Source: Bacteroidales bacterium (GTDB lineage Bacteria; Bacteroidota; Bacteroidia; Bacteroidales; UBA10428). Taken from it: a stretch of 64,000 nucleotides of DNA. Shown here one piece after another: positions 7,866 through 16,808 of this stretch. The notes beneath the pieces were generated by a model. It was not told where the DNA came from. It saw only the letters and a program-made list of their open reading frames with translations, and made no database searches. The position numbers and the translations under genes are program-made. The stretch spans positions 1-64,000 of the forward strand of contig JAFGGU010000054.1 in assembly GCA_016930375.1 (NCBI GenBank). The letters run 5' to 3'. Each line of letters begins with the position of its first letter. Position 1 is the stretch's first letter.

Positions 7866-9296
7866 ATGGAAATTGCGGCCCTTAACGAACCATTCATGCC
7901 TAAGAAAAGAAAAGGAACACTTCGCCGGATAGCGAATATTATCATTCAGAACAAAATGCTTTCTGTTGAAAATGAGAAACTTTACAGACAGAATGAAAGG
8001 CTGTTGCTGGAGGTAGACCAGTATAAGGAAGTGATTGATAAATCGGGTCATGTTATTTCTTCGGGAAATACACATCTTGAAAAAAAACTCTCCCAAATCC
8101 GTTACAGAACCGCTACGATATTATATGTAAATGTTACGGCGGCCGAGCATTTTATACCACAACTGGATTCAAAGCTTGTTGTGGATTCGCTGGATGAGAT
8201 CTTCATCAATTTACAGCAAATTGCGGACAAGTATCCGATCAGAAGCATCCGCACCTTTGGAGACACATTGATGTACGTCGGTGGTATTCCACAGAAAAAC
8301 ATAACCAATCCCATTGAGGTATTACAGGCCGCTGTTGAAATGCAGTATTATTTCAAGGTGCTGCAGGAGATTCACCCGGCTGGCAAGATATGGAAATTCA
8401 GGATCGGCGTGCATACAGGAACTGTTCAGGCCACTGTATCGGGAAGAAAAAAACCGCAGTATGAAGTCAAGGGTGAAACCATTAACCTGGCAACCCGTAT
8501 CCTGCAGTTTTGCGAAACCGGAAATATTCTCATTTCTGCCACAACCTACGAATTGGTGAAGGATTTGTTTGAATGCAATTATTATCATAAGATGCCCGTG
8601 AAATACGAAGGAGAGATACCCTTGTACGTAGTCAAAAGCATCAAACCGGAATTTTCGCTTCAGGGAAAAGGTATCATACCCAACAAGCGTTTCAGCATAT
8701 GTTATGGACTGATCCAATTTACAAATCTCCAGGAAGTCGTGTTGGATAAACTCGAAAAACATTTGCCACAGAACCTTTATTATCATAATATCAAACATAC
8801 TGTTGACGTAGTAACACAGGTTGAATTAATCGGACTGGGTGAGGGGGTTACAGATGAAGATTTGTTGTTGCTTAAAACCGCGGCTTTGTTTCATGATACA
8901 GGTCATGCCAAGTCCTACGACGATCATGAAAGCATGAGCTGTATGAATGCCCGTGAGGTTTTACCGGAATATTACTACACCACATCGCAGATAGATACAA
9001 TCTGTGAACTGATCATGGCCACAAAACTTCCTCCGAGACCCCAGAACAAACTGGAAGAAATCATGTGTGACGCTGATCTGGATTACCTGGGCCGCAGCGA
9101 TATGATACCTGTTTCCAACACTCTTTTCCTGGAATTAAAGGAACGATCCATGATCGGATCTTTAAAAGACTGGAACAAATTGCAGATGAGATTCATTTCA
9201 GGTCATCAGTATTTTACGCTGACTGCCAGAAATCTTCGGGAGGTGAATAAACAGGCTCAGATTGAAAGGATCCGCAGTTTGATTTTAGAGGAGTAG
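7866..9296 (+). CDS. Degenerate class III nucleotide cyclase fused to an HD phosphohydrolase domain
   Basis: This is a cytosolic 476-residue protein with no membrane segment. It has a coiled-coil start (about 35-60), a class III adenylate/guanylate cyclase homology domain (about 80-260) and an HD domain (about 290-470). In the cyclase domain the second metal Asp is present (FGD133) and so is the NLATR transition-state segment (Asn206, Arg210). The first metal Asp appears to be Asn89 (LYVNVTAAE). The HD part has HNIKH (306-310), FHD (341-343) and a later Asp near 401. A signal-degrading or sensing role fits better than synthesis. An alternative start is the ATG at 7896. Confidence 0.7.
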   Translation: MEIAALNEPFMPKKRKGTLRRIANIIIQNKMLSVENEKLYRQNERLLLEVDQYKEVIDKSGHVISSGNTHLEKKLSQIRYRTATILYVNVTAAEHFIPQLDSKLVVDSLDEIFINLQQIADKYPIRSIRTFGDTLMYVGGIPQKNITNPIEVLQAAVEMQYYFKVLQEIHPAGKIWKFRIGVHTGTVQATVSGRKKPQYEVKGETINLATRILQFCETGNILISATTYELVKDLFECNYYHKMPVKYEGEIPLYVVKSIKPEFSLQGKGIIPNKRFSICYGLIQFTNLQEVVLDKLEKHLPQNLYYHNIKHTVDVVTQVELIGLGEGVTDEDLLLLKTAALFHDTGHAKSYDDHESMSCMNAREVLPEYYYTTSQIDTICELIMATKLPPRPQNKLEEIMCDADLDYLGRSDMIPVSNTLFLELKERSMIGSLKDWNKLQMRFISGHQYFTLTARNLREVNKQAQIERIRSLILEE

Positions 9297-9324
9297 CCAT
9301 TCACCATTTACCATTCACCATTCA
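9297..9324. repeat. Four-copy 7-bp tandem repeat
   Basis: Directly after the TAG stop of the cyclase-HD gene come four adjacent 7-base units: CCATTCA, CCATTTA, CCATTCA, CCATTCA. It is a short simple-sequence array between two co-directional genes and just precedes the promoter region of the AI-2E permease gene. No function is evident. Confidence 0.7.
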
Positions 9325-9366
9325 CTGTTAATTGCTATCTTTACCTGATCACCAAAATAAACTGCA

Positions 9367-10473
9367 ATGAACAGTAAGTTGATTGGAGTGCGTCTGACCT
9401 ATTTCCTGCTTTCAATCATTCTCCTGATATTTGGTTTAATAGTTGCCAAGGATTTCCTGTATCCGCTGGCCTTTGGCATTCTGCTTTCATACCTTCTCTA
9501 CCCTCTCGTCAATTTCCTCGAAAAGAAAGGCATGCCCCGCATCATGTCCATTTTGATACCCATAGTTATTGCATTGGTTGTATTTGCCATCCTGGCTCTT
9601 TTTGTTTTGAAGCGCGTCAGTCTTTTCATGGATGATTTGCCGGAATTCAGGGCAAAGACCATTGCCCACATTGAGGATATGCAGAGGTATATTGAAAGCG
9701 AATTCGGAATTCCGGCTGAAAGGTTCAAAAACTTTCTGCTCAGCCGAATTTTTGATATCGGCACCGAATCCGGAAAGATATTTTCAGCCACAACAGGGAC
9801 CCTATTTGTCATTCTGATGCAACCTGTGTTTGTTTTTCTGTTCCTGTATTACAGGACCAAATTCGCTTATTTTGTCCTCAAGGTGGTTGGCAGGCAGAAC
9901 AGACTCATTGCCATTCAGGTTCTCCGGGAGATTGCCAGTGTTGTCACCCGGTATATGCTTGGCGTAGCCTCTGTGGTGCTGATTCTCTGTGTTTTTAATT
10001 CCATCGGGCTTCTGCTGATCGGCATTAAATACCCGCTCCTGTTGGGTGTCATTTCTGCCCTTTTTAGTTTTATTCCGTATTTCGGCAATTTTATAGGAGG
10101 TTCAATTCCCTTTATCTTTGCCCTGCTCACGGAGGATTCACAGGTATATGCCCTGCGGATTGCGATTTTCGTTTATATTATTCATTTTTTTGAAAACAAT
10201 ATACTGTCGCCAAATATTGTTGGTAACAATATCCGCATCAATCCCTTTATAATAATACTGGGTCTGATCGCAGGTTCCATGATATGGGGAGTTCCGGGTA
10301 TGCTTGTGGTCATTCCCTTTCTGGCCATGCTGCACATCGTACTCAAAAAAATACCCGGCATGCAGCCCTATGTATACCTTATGGGAACAAGGGGCACCAG
10401 CAGGCATGCCCTTAATTTTGCCAATATCAGAAAATTTTTTGAAGTAATTAAAAGAAGGCTGAGAAGAAAATAA
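9367..10473 (+). CDS. AI-2E family (PerM/TqsA-type) permease
   Basis: This is a 368-residue polytopic inner-membrane protein of the AI-2E/UPF0118 family. Hydrophobic pairs lie at about residues 8-45 and 60-85, then a soluble segment (about 88-135), then a cluster of helices with family motifs FIPYFGNFIGG and NIVGNNIRINPF and the final segment GVPGMLVVIPFLA. Members export autoinducer-2, sodium or other solutes, or influence membrane traffic; the substrate cannot be read from sequence. The C-terminal tail is basic and cytosolic. A -7-like TATCTTTA about 30 bases before the ATG suggests its own promoter. Confidence 0.85.
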   Translation: MNSKLIGVRLTYFLLSIILLIFGLIVAKDFLYPLAFGILLSYLLYPLVNFLEKKGMPRIMSILIPIVIALVVFAILALFVLKRVSLFMDDLPEFRAKTIAHIEDMQRYIESEFGIPAERFKNFLLSRIFDIGTESGKIFSATTGTLFVILMQPVFVFLFLYYRTKFAYFVLKVVGRQNRLIAIQVLREIASVVTRYMLGVASVVLILCVFNSIGLLLIGIKYPLLLGVISALFSFIPYFGNFIGGSIPFIFALLTEDSQVYALRIAIFVYIIHFFENNILSPNIVGNNIRINPFIIILGLIAGSMIWGVPGMLVVIPFLAMLHIVLKKIPGMQPYVYLMGTRGTSRHALNFANIRKFFEVIKRRLRRK

Positions 10474-10503
10474 TCTCCATAAAATAAAACAAAATGCCTA
10501 TAA

Positions 10504-10878
10504 TCAGTCGGTTTCGATAAAGTTAAATTTTATTTCGAGGATCGATTCGTAATACTCACCCCTTTCCATGATATCATCATCCCCTTCTTCATAATACCAG
10601 TTGATGGTGAGTTTATAGCCCTTTTTAACAATTTCGGCCAGGGCTCTGAGGATGTGGAGCAATGCCTTTGATGAACCGCTGTTAAAATATTCCAGTTCAA
10701 TATCAACCGTGGTTGATTCAGGGGGGGTCTGACAATATTCATACACCCACTCGAAAAGCTCATCGTAAAATTTTGAGGCGTCTTCCGGAATCGACCGTCC
10801 GCTGATTCGCATCCTGCCGTCGATATTAAAGGCAACGTCAGGTGTTTTTTTAGTGCTTTCAATCAGCAGATTATCCAT
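10504..10878 (-). CDS. SiaC-like (DUF1987) regulatory phosphoprotein
   Basis: This is a 124-residue cytosolic protein of the DUF1987/SiaC family. It shows the family pattern TKKTPDV...GRMRISGRSIPEDASKFYDEL, then the central IELEYFNSGSSKALLHIL where the phosphorylatable Ser/Thr of SiaC-type proteins lies. SiaC in Pseudomonas is controlled by the kinase SiaB and phosphatase SiaA and activates a diguanylate cyclase; no such partner is adjacent here. I chose the internal ATG giving MDNLLIES, matching the family start, over one ten codons upstream. It converges with the AI-2E gene after 30 bases. Confidence 0.75.
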   Translation of the reverse strand: MDNLLIESTKKTPDVAFNIDGRMRISGRSIPEDASKFYDELFEWVYEYCQTPPESTTVDIELEYFNSGSSKALLHILRALAEIVKKGYKLTINWYYEEGDDDIMERGEYYESILEIKFNFIETD

Positions 10879-10969
10879 AAAAAGATCAATATGGGTCAAA
10901 TGTAGCATGATAACCTACACCCGATTAGGAAATTGAATATCATTAATTCTAAATACATCACCAATATAA

Positions 10970-10977
10970 CAAATTTA
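10970..10977 (-). promoter_or_regulatory. Probable -7 box for the SiaC-like gene
   Basis: TAAATTTG on the minus strand is an exact TAnnTTTG match about 90 bases upstream of the chosen SiaC-like ATG, implying a leader of about 80 nucleotides. A -33 element is not clear. Confidence 0.45.
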
Positions 10978-11179
10978 TAACAAAAAAACGTACCATCGCC
11001 CGTATACCTATGAAAAACGAGGCCTTAAATACACGTATCCGGCGATCAAAGAATCTCCTGATCGCCTGAAGAGTCAAGAGAGATAAGGCATTGACCTTCA
11101 CGGTAATGGTTACAACCCACGTAATCAAAATTGACCAACGGCGTCTATCTTTTGACGAACGCACGCTCTGGTAATCCGC
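10978..11179. other. Non-coding stretch with a perfect inverted repeat
   Basis: Between tsaD and the SiaC-like promoter lie about 200 bases with no convincing gene. The only structure found is a perfect inverted repeat, GGCGATCA (11041-11048) and TGATCGCC (11059-11066), with a 10-base loop and no U-tract. A 68-codon open frame on the minus strand has no recognisable features and was not called. The stretch could hold a small RNA, the tsaD 3' end or remnant sequence. Confidence 0.4.
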
Positions 11180-12202
11180 CTATAAGTGATTAAAACGGGC
11201 TACAGGCGTAATTTGTTGTGAAGAAAACTGCCCGCCCAGGAATTTATAATAGCCGGTAATGGCGATCATTGCAGCATTGTCCGTGGCAAATTGGATTTCA
11301 GGAATAAAAATCCGCCAATTCTTACGGGAGCCAAGCCTTCTTGCAGTTTCCCGCAAACCTGAGTTGGCAGATACTCCTCCGGCGATGGCAATATCCCTTA
11401 TTCCCGTATCCCGGGCGGCCCTGGTTAGTTTTTGCATCAGTGAGTCAATGATGGCATCCTGTATTGAAGCGCACAGATCATTCCTGTTTTCTGTGATGAA
11501 GTTTTTATCCAGGTGCGACTTGTCTCTCAGGAAATAGAGAAAAGAAGTTTTCAAACCGCTGAAACTGAAATCCAATCCTTTAATTCGGGCCCTGGCAAAA
11601 TGGTATGCTCTTGGATTACCCTGAGCGGCATACTGATCAATCAACGGCCCGCCCGGATAAGGCATTCCCATCACTTTCGCGCATTTGTCAAAAGCTTCGC
11701 CGGCCGCGTCATCAATGGTCTGTCCTATGATCTCCATTTCCAGGTGGTTCTTCATCACAACCAACTGTGTATGCCCTCCCGAGACCAGCAGGCAAAGAAA
11801 GGGAAATCCGGGGAAATGCCTGTCATTCTCATTGCGGGCAATAAAAACAGAAAGAATATGTGCATGCAAATGATTGACATCAATCAAAGGAACATCCAAT
11901 GCCAATGCAAGCCCTTTTGCAAAGGAAGAACCAACCAATAATGCTCCCATCAGGCCAGGTCCCCGGGTATACGCAATCGCATTTATACTGGCACGTGTTT
12001 TGCCGGCTTCTTTTATGGCTGCATCAACAACAGGAACGATATTCTGTTGGTGTGCTCTGGATGCAAGTTCGGGAACAACGCCTCCATATTCCTTATGCAC
12101 CTGTTGATTGGCGATCCTGTTTGAAAGAAGATAACCGTTCTCAATCACAGCTGCAGAAGTATCGTCACAGGAGGACTCAATCCCCAGGATGGTGATGTTC
12201 AT
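11180..12202 (-). CDS. tsaD: tRNA N6-adenosine threonylcarbamoyltransferase TsaD
   Basis: TsaD transfers the threonylcarbamoyl group to A37 of tRNAs reading ANN codons, working with TsaB, TsaE and TsaC. The 340-residue protein begins MNITILGIESSCDDTSAAVI, the family start. It holds the iron-binding HLHAH motif near residue 110, LVSGGHTQL and the ASKH-fold nucleotide segments GGVSANSGLR and TDNAAMIA near the end. The ATG at 12202 (preceded by GGGACAA) was preferred to an in-frame TTG four codons upstream. It diverges from tamB with 58 bases between. Confidence 0.95.
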   Translation of the reverse strand: MNITILGIESSCDDTSAAVIENGYLLSNRIANQQVHKEYGGVVPELASRAHQQNIVPVVDAAIKEAGKTRASINAIAYTRGPGLMGALLVGSSFAKGLALALDVPLIDVNHLHAHILSVFIARNENDRHFPGFPFLCLLVSGGHTQLVVMKNHLEMEIIGQTIDDAAGEAFDKCAKVMGMPYPGGPLIDQYAAQGNPRAYHFARARIKGLDFSFSGLKTSFLYFLRDKSHLDKNFITENRNDLCASIQDAIIDSLMQKLTRAARDTGIRDIAIAGGVSANSGLRETARRLGSRKNWRIFIPEIQFATDNAAMIAITGYYKFLGGQFSSQQITPVARFNHL

Positions 12203-12260
12203 TTGTCCCGACAAATAATGAAAGATTAAACTTTTTTTACAACTTTTGTATTATTATACT

Positions 12261-15200
12261 ATGCAGAGCCGCAAAATTATCAAAAAGTTAATACAAATAA
12301 CAGCAATCATGCTGTTGTTGATGTTTGCCATACCGGCAACTGCATTTTTCATGCTTCAGAGCAGCCGGATACAGACGAATGTTGCAGATCGTATCATGCA
12401 AATCGTTTCCAAAAATCTGAATACCACGTTCACCATCAGTAAAGTGGATATATCCTTCCTGTACCGCATCAGATTAAATGATGTATATCTGGAGGACCTT
12501 TCAGGTGATACAATGTTGTTTGTTGAGAGCCTCACTGCAGGTATCCGGTCTGTAAACCCATTTAGACGGGAGATTTCCATAGGCAGCATTGATCTCAACA
12601 AAGCTTTTGTTGGACTGGCTGTGGATTCAGCCGGTGATCTGAACCTGAAGTATTTTATCAGCAAACTGCAGGGTGAGGGGAAAGGGGAAGGAGGAATAAA
12701 GGTTAAATTCAATAACCTCAGAATGCGTGACAGCCGCTTTAATTTCAGGAATGCAGATAATAAGCCTGTGGAATACGGAATGAATTATGCCGATATGCAA
12801 GTTTCGGATATGGATGCGGATATCCGGCGTTTCAGACCTTCAAAGGATTCCCTCTCCTTCTTTATAAAATCGATGAATCTCAGGGAGAAGAGTGGATTCC
12901 GTATTGACAAGCTTACCGGGGAGTTCAGCGAAAGCAAGACCTTTCTCGCCTTCAGGGATCTAAATCTGAGAACACCCTATTCCCGAATCAGCGGTCCTGA
13001 GATCTCCCTGCGTTTTGATAACTGGGACCAGTTTAAAGCAGATTCATTTACCCGGTTTGTCAGGTTAAGGGTCGATCTGTTGGATTCAAAAGTAAATCTG
13101 CATGACATAGGGTATTTCGCACCTGCTTTCCGGAACACCAACCAGCTAATATCTTTCACGGGTAAGGTAACAGGACCTGTAAGCAACCTGAAGGGGAGAA
13201 AAATTGATCTCAGCTATGGAAACAATTCAAAGCTTACCGGGGAATTAAATTTTGAAGGCCTGCCTGATATCCGTGAAACATTCATCCTGGCCGATATTGA
13301 TGATTTTACCACATCCGCATCAGATATAAAAAGCCTTGAACTCCCCGGAAATAAAAGGCTTAAACTTCCGGAACAATTTGAAAAACTTGGCAATATTACA
13401 TTCAAAGGTAACTTTACAGGTTTCTTCAACGATTTCGTGACCTATGGCCAGTTTAATACCGATATTGGCATACTCAGCACCGACCTGCTCTTCAGGCCGG
13501 ATACATCCAATTACGTCAGTTTTGAGGGAAAATTAATTACCAGGGATTTCGATCTTGGGTATCTTCTGGACGCATCCAAAAATGTTGGACAGATTAATCT
13601 TTCTGCCACAATCAATGGGGCTACCCTCGCTGGAAAATCGATCAAGGCGTCTCTGAAAGGTTTGATACAAAGCGTTGAGCTAAAACAATACAAATATACC
13701 AACATCAGCCTGTCCGGCAACCTGGATGACAAAACCTTTAACGGATCGGTTAATATGAACGACCCCAATGCGGAACTTGAATTCCTGGGAAAGGTAAATT
13801 TTTCCGATTCCGTGGCTGCGTTTGACTTCACTGCGAACATAACAGATGCAAATCTTTACGCTTTAAATTTAGAAAAATCTGATCCTGATTTCAGGGCGTC
13901 CTTTTACCTGATCGCCAATGCCAGGGGCAACTCTGTCAATACGCTCAATGGTGAGGTCAAACTGCTGAATTCGCTTTTTATAAGAAAAGACAAACAATTG
14001 CAGATCTATGATTTCAGCGTTCTGTCAGAAAACGCTTCCGGTTATAGCAACATTACCCTCCGGTCAGATTTCCTGGACGCTGATATGAAAGGCAACTATG
14101 AACTGACAAAAATTGACGACGCCGTGAGGTATTTCATCCTGACCTACCTTCCTTCAATTGCAGACTCATCGGTATTGAAGACAGCCACTCCCGACCATAG
14201 CCTTCAACTGACAGCAATCATAAAAAATGCCAAACCTTTGCTGGATTTTTTTCTTCCTGAATACAGCATGGCTGAAAACAGTACGATAAACCTTACATAC
14301 ATCCCTGATAATCAAAATATAAAGATGAGTTTGCAAACCTCGAAGCTCATTGCAAAAGGCATTACCTGGAATAATCTGAATGTATACCTGACAGGGAATA
14401 ATGACTCCCTGGATATTGAAGCAGGTGGCAGGAATCTGATTCTGGGAAAAAAGATCAAGCTGGATAATTTCACGCTGTATTCCAATGTCGGAAAGGATGA
14501 AGCCGCTTTGCAGATTCGATGGAATAATTGGCAGGATTTGCAGTACAAAGGTGATATCAGCGCAGTGGGCAGAGTTACCAGAAAGGAAGGAAGCCGGTTC
14601 CCGCATTTTGATATCGGGCTTTTGCCGGCCAGTTTCGTCACCAATGATACACTGTGGACGATTCAGCCGGGGAAAATCATGATTGACAGCTCGCAAATCA
14701 CATTCGACAATCTTGTCATCAATCATGGAGATGAATATTTCAAATTGGAAGGCGTCCTTTCCGAAGCTCCCTCGGATAATATGAATATTCTGTTCCATCG
14801 TTTTAACCTGGGCAATCTGAATGGAATTGCTGCCACCTCAGGGTATAAGCTGGGCGGGGTACTCAATGGCAATGCTTCGGTTTCAGACATATACAGCAAT
14901 ATCCTTTTCACGAGCTTGTTGGAAATTGACAGCCTGATGATCAATAATGAAATGCTTGGCAGCGCGCAAATCAGCTCGAAATGGAACAATGACCGTAAGT
15001 CAGTGAATCTGATGGCACTTGCCATGCGGGACAATTTAAAAACAATTGATTTGGAAGGTGAATACTTTCCGACCCATGAAGGCAAGCTGGATTTCAATTT
15101 GCAACTTGATAAACTAAGACTGAACCTCTTCAATCCCTATGTTAAGGTGATATTCACCGACCTCCGGGGAGCGGCTTCAGGCAAACTAAAACTGACAGGT

Positions 15201-16736
15201 ACCCTTGCCCGGCCTTTGTTAAACGGTGAGCTTGATCTTCAGAAAACGGCTTTTACCGTCAATTACCTCCAGACCCGCTATAATTTCACAGATAAGGTGC
15301 AAATCGAAAATAACAACTTTTATTTTAAAGATATCAGAATATTTGATCCGAAAGGAAATTCGGCTTATCTCGCCGGAGCCATCCGCAACAGGTATCTGAA
15401 AGATTTTCAGCTCGATCTTGGCATCCGATTCCAGAATTTTCTTTGCATGAATACCACCCAGGCTGATAACCAGGTTTTCTACGGAACTGCGTATGCTAGC
15501 GGAGATATTAAAATCGCCGGGCCTCCAAAAAATATCACCATGGATATTCAGGCAACAACCGGTAAGAATACCACCATCAGTTTACCCCTGTCAAATACAG
15601 GTGAACTGGATGAATACCAATTTATTACTGTTGTAAATCTGTACGATGAGCAACCGGATGAAATGGATATTATTGATTATCAGGTTAATTCATCCGGCAT
15701 GCAGATCAATTTCGGACTTACCGTCACGCCGGATGCAGAAGTCCAGATCATTTTCGATCCGAAACTCGGGGACATCATCAAGGGAAACGGCCATGGCGAT
15801 CTGGATATGAAAATCAGCACCGCGGGGGATTTTATTATGTTCGGTGAGTATACCATCGAAAAGGGAGACTATTTGTTCACCCTACAGAATATCATCAACA
15901 AGAAACTCACCATTGAACCAGGTGGTACCATCCGCTGGAACGGAGATCCCCTGGATGCCACTATTGATATTGTTGCCAATTACGCTACCAAAGCTTCCCT
16001 GAAAGATTTACTGGGTACTACCGATGACAGGAAAATCAATGTGCATGACCGTGTGACGATGACGGGCAAGTTGATGTCACCGAATGTAAAATATGATATC
16101 TATCTTCCGAATGCCGATGAATCAACCCGGTTGATGGTATCCAGTGCTATCGGCTCAAGCGAGGAATTGAACAAGCAGTTTATTTCACTGTTGACCCTTA
16201 ACCGGTTTGTTCTGAGTACAAACAGGTCAGGATTGCAGTCCCAACCCGGCGGCACGGCTTCGCCATACTCCAATGCCGCGGGAGTAAATGCCAGTGAATT
16301 CCTTTCCAATCAATTGAGCAACTGGTTATCACAGATCAACAGCGATGTGGATGTCGGCGTGAATTACCGGACAAACCGTGAAATGAAGAGCGACGAGGTC
16401 CAGGTGGCACTATCCACGCAGTTGTTCAATGACCGGCTCACCATCAACGGAAGTGTTGATGTGGCCACCAATGCTGCAGCCAGTGCTTCTGACAATATTG
16501 TCGGTGAATTTGACATTGATTATAAGCTTGTCCCAAACGGCAAATTCAGGCTAAAGACCTACAATCACATCAACAACGACATGCTTTATGATAATCCCTA
16601 TACCCAGGGATTCGGGGTGTTTTACAAAGAGGAGTTCAATACTGTAGGTGAACTCTGGAAGAGGTATTTAAGATCCATATTCGGGAAAAAAGAGGAGCAG
16701 CCTGCAGTATCCGAAGAACCGAACCCGGGTGGTTAA
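12261..16736 (+). CDS. tamB: Translocation/assembly module TamB-like protein (DUF490)
   Basis: This very large (about 1491 residues) AsmA/TamB-superfamily protein has one N-terminal membrane anchor (about residues 10-33). A long beta-rich periplasmic groove follows, then the C-terminal DUF490 domain (about 1080-1440) with LDATIDIVANYATKASLKDLL. TamB-like proteins bridge the two membranes and are implicated in phospholipid transfer and outer-membrane protein assembly. I took the ATG at 12261 rather than the TTG at 12246. The frame is intact over its full length. It is followed by the exbB-exbD-tonB set, making an envelope-function block. Confidence 0.9.
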   Translation: MQSRKIIKKLIQITAIMLLLMFAIPATAFFMLQSSRIQTNVADRIMQIVSKNLNTTFTISKVDISFLYRIRLNDVYLEDLSGDTMLFVESLTAGIRSVNPFRREISIGSIDLNKAFVGLAVDSAGDLNLKYFISKLQGEGKGEGGIKVKFNNLRMRDSRFNFRNADNKPVEYGMNYADMQVSDMDADIRRFRPSKDSLSFFIKSMNLREKSGFRIDKLTGEFSESKTFLAFRDLNLRTPYSRISGPEISLRFDNWDQFKADSFTRFVRLRVDLLDSKVNLHDIGYFAPAFRNTNQLISFTGKVTGPVSNLKGRKIDLSYGNNSKLTGELNFEGLPDIRETFILADIDDFTTSASDIKSLELPGNKRLKLPEQFEKLGNITFKGNFTGFFNDFVTYGQFNTDIGILSTDLLFRPDTSNYVSFEGKLITRDFDLGYLLDASKNVGQINLSATINGATLAGKSIKASLKGLIQSVELKQYKYTNISLSGNLDDKTFNGSVNMNDPNAELEFLGKVNFSDSVAAFDFTANITDANLYALNLEKSDPDFRASFYLIANARGNSVNTLNGEVKLLNSLFIRKDKQLQIYDFSVLSENASGYSNITLRSDFLDADMKGNYELTKIDDAVRYFILTYLPSIADSSVLKTATPDHSLQLTAIIKNAKPLLDFFLPEYSMAENSTINLTYIPDNQNIKMSLQTSKLIAKGITWNNLNVYLTGNNDSLDIEAGGRNLILGKKIKLDNFTLYSNVGKDEAALQIRWNNWQDLQYKGDISAVGRVTRKEGSRFPHFDIGLLPASFVTNDTLWTIQPGKIMIDSSQITFDNLVINHGDEYFKLEGVLSEAPSDNMNILFHRFNLGNLNGIAATSGYKLGGVLNGNASVSDIYSNILFTSLLEIDSLMINNEMLGSAQISSKWNNDRKSVNLMALAMRDNLKTIDLEGEYFPTHEGKLDFNLQLDKLRLNLFNPYVKVIFTDLRGAASGKLKLTGTLARPLLNGELDLQKTAFTVNYLQTRYNFTDKVQIENNNFYFKDIRIFDPKGNSAYLAGAIRNRYLKDFQLDLGIRFQNFLCMNTTQADNQVFYGTAYASGDIKIAGPPKNITMDIQATTGKNTTISLPLSNTGELDEYQFITVVNLYDEQPDEMDIIDYQVNSSGMQINFGLTVTPDAEVQIIFDPKLGDIIKGNGHGDLDMKISTAGDFIMFGEYTIEKGDYLFTLQNIINKKLTIEPGGTIRWNGDPLDATIDIVANYATKASLKDLLGTTDDRKINVHDRVTMTGKLMSPNVKYDIYLPNADESTRLMVSSAIGSSEELNKQFISLLTLNRFVLSTNRSGLQSQPGGTASPYSNAAGVNASEFLSNQLSNWLSQINSDVDVGVNYRTNREMKSDEVQVALSTQLFNDRLTINGSVDVATNAAASASDNIVGEFDIDYKLVPNGKFRLKTYNHINNDMLYDNPYTQGFGVFYKEEFNTVGELWKRYLRSIFGKKEEQPAVSEEPNPGG

Positions 16737-16808
16737 TAACTTGGTTACAAAAATAAACACCTGTATTCACCGTTTATATAATTTTAGCGAATCATTAAAA
16801 AATCGTAT

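Noticed and set aside
7770-8096. A 109-codon upstream extension of the uvrB frame
   Set aside because: It overlaps the divergent cyclase-HD gene and a promoter-like box, and UvrB proteins begin at the MEFKLTSTYS-type start.
10958-11164. A 68-codon minus-strand open frame between tsaD and the SiaC-like gene
   Set aside because: No recognisable domain, no ribosome-binding site, and it covers the inverted repeat and the probable SiaC-like promoter.
11513-11941. A 142-codon open frame antisense to tsaD
   Set aside because: tsaD is intact and strongly identified on the other strand; the frame shows no protein features.
14166-14798. A 210-codon antisense open frame inside tamB
   Set aside because: It is a shadow of the continuous tamB frame, with no recognisable domain.
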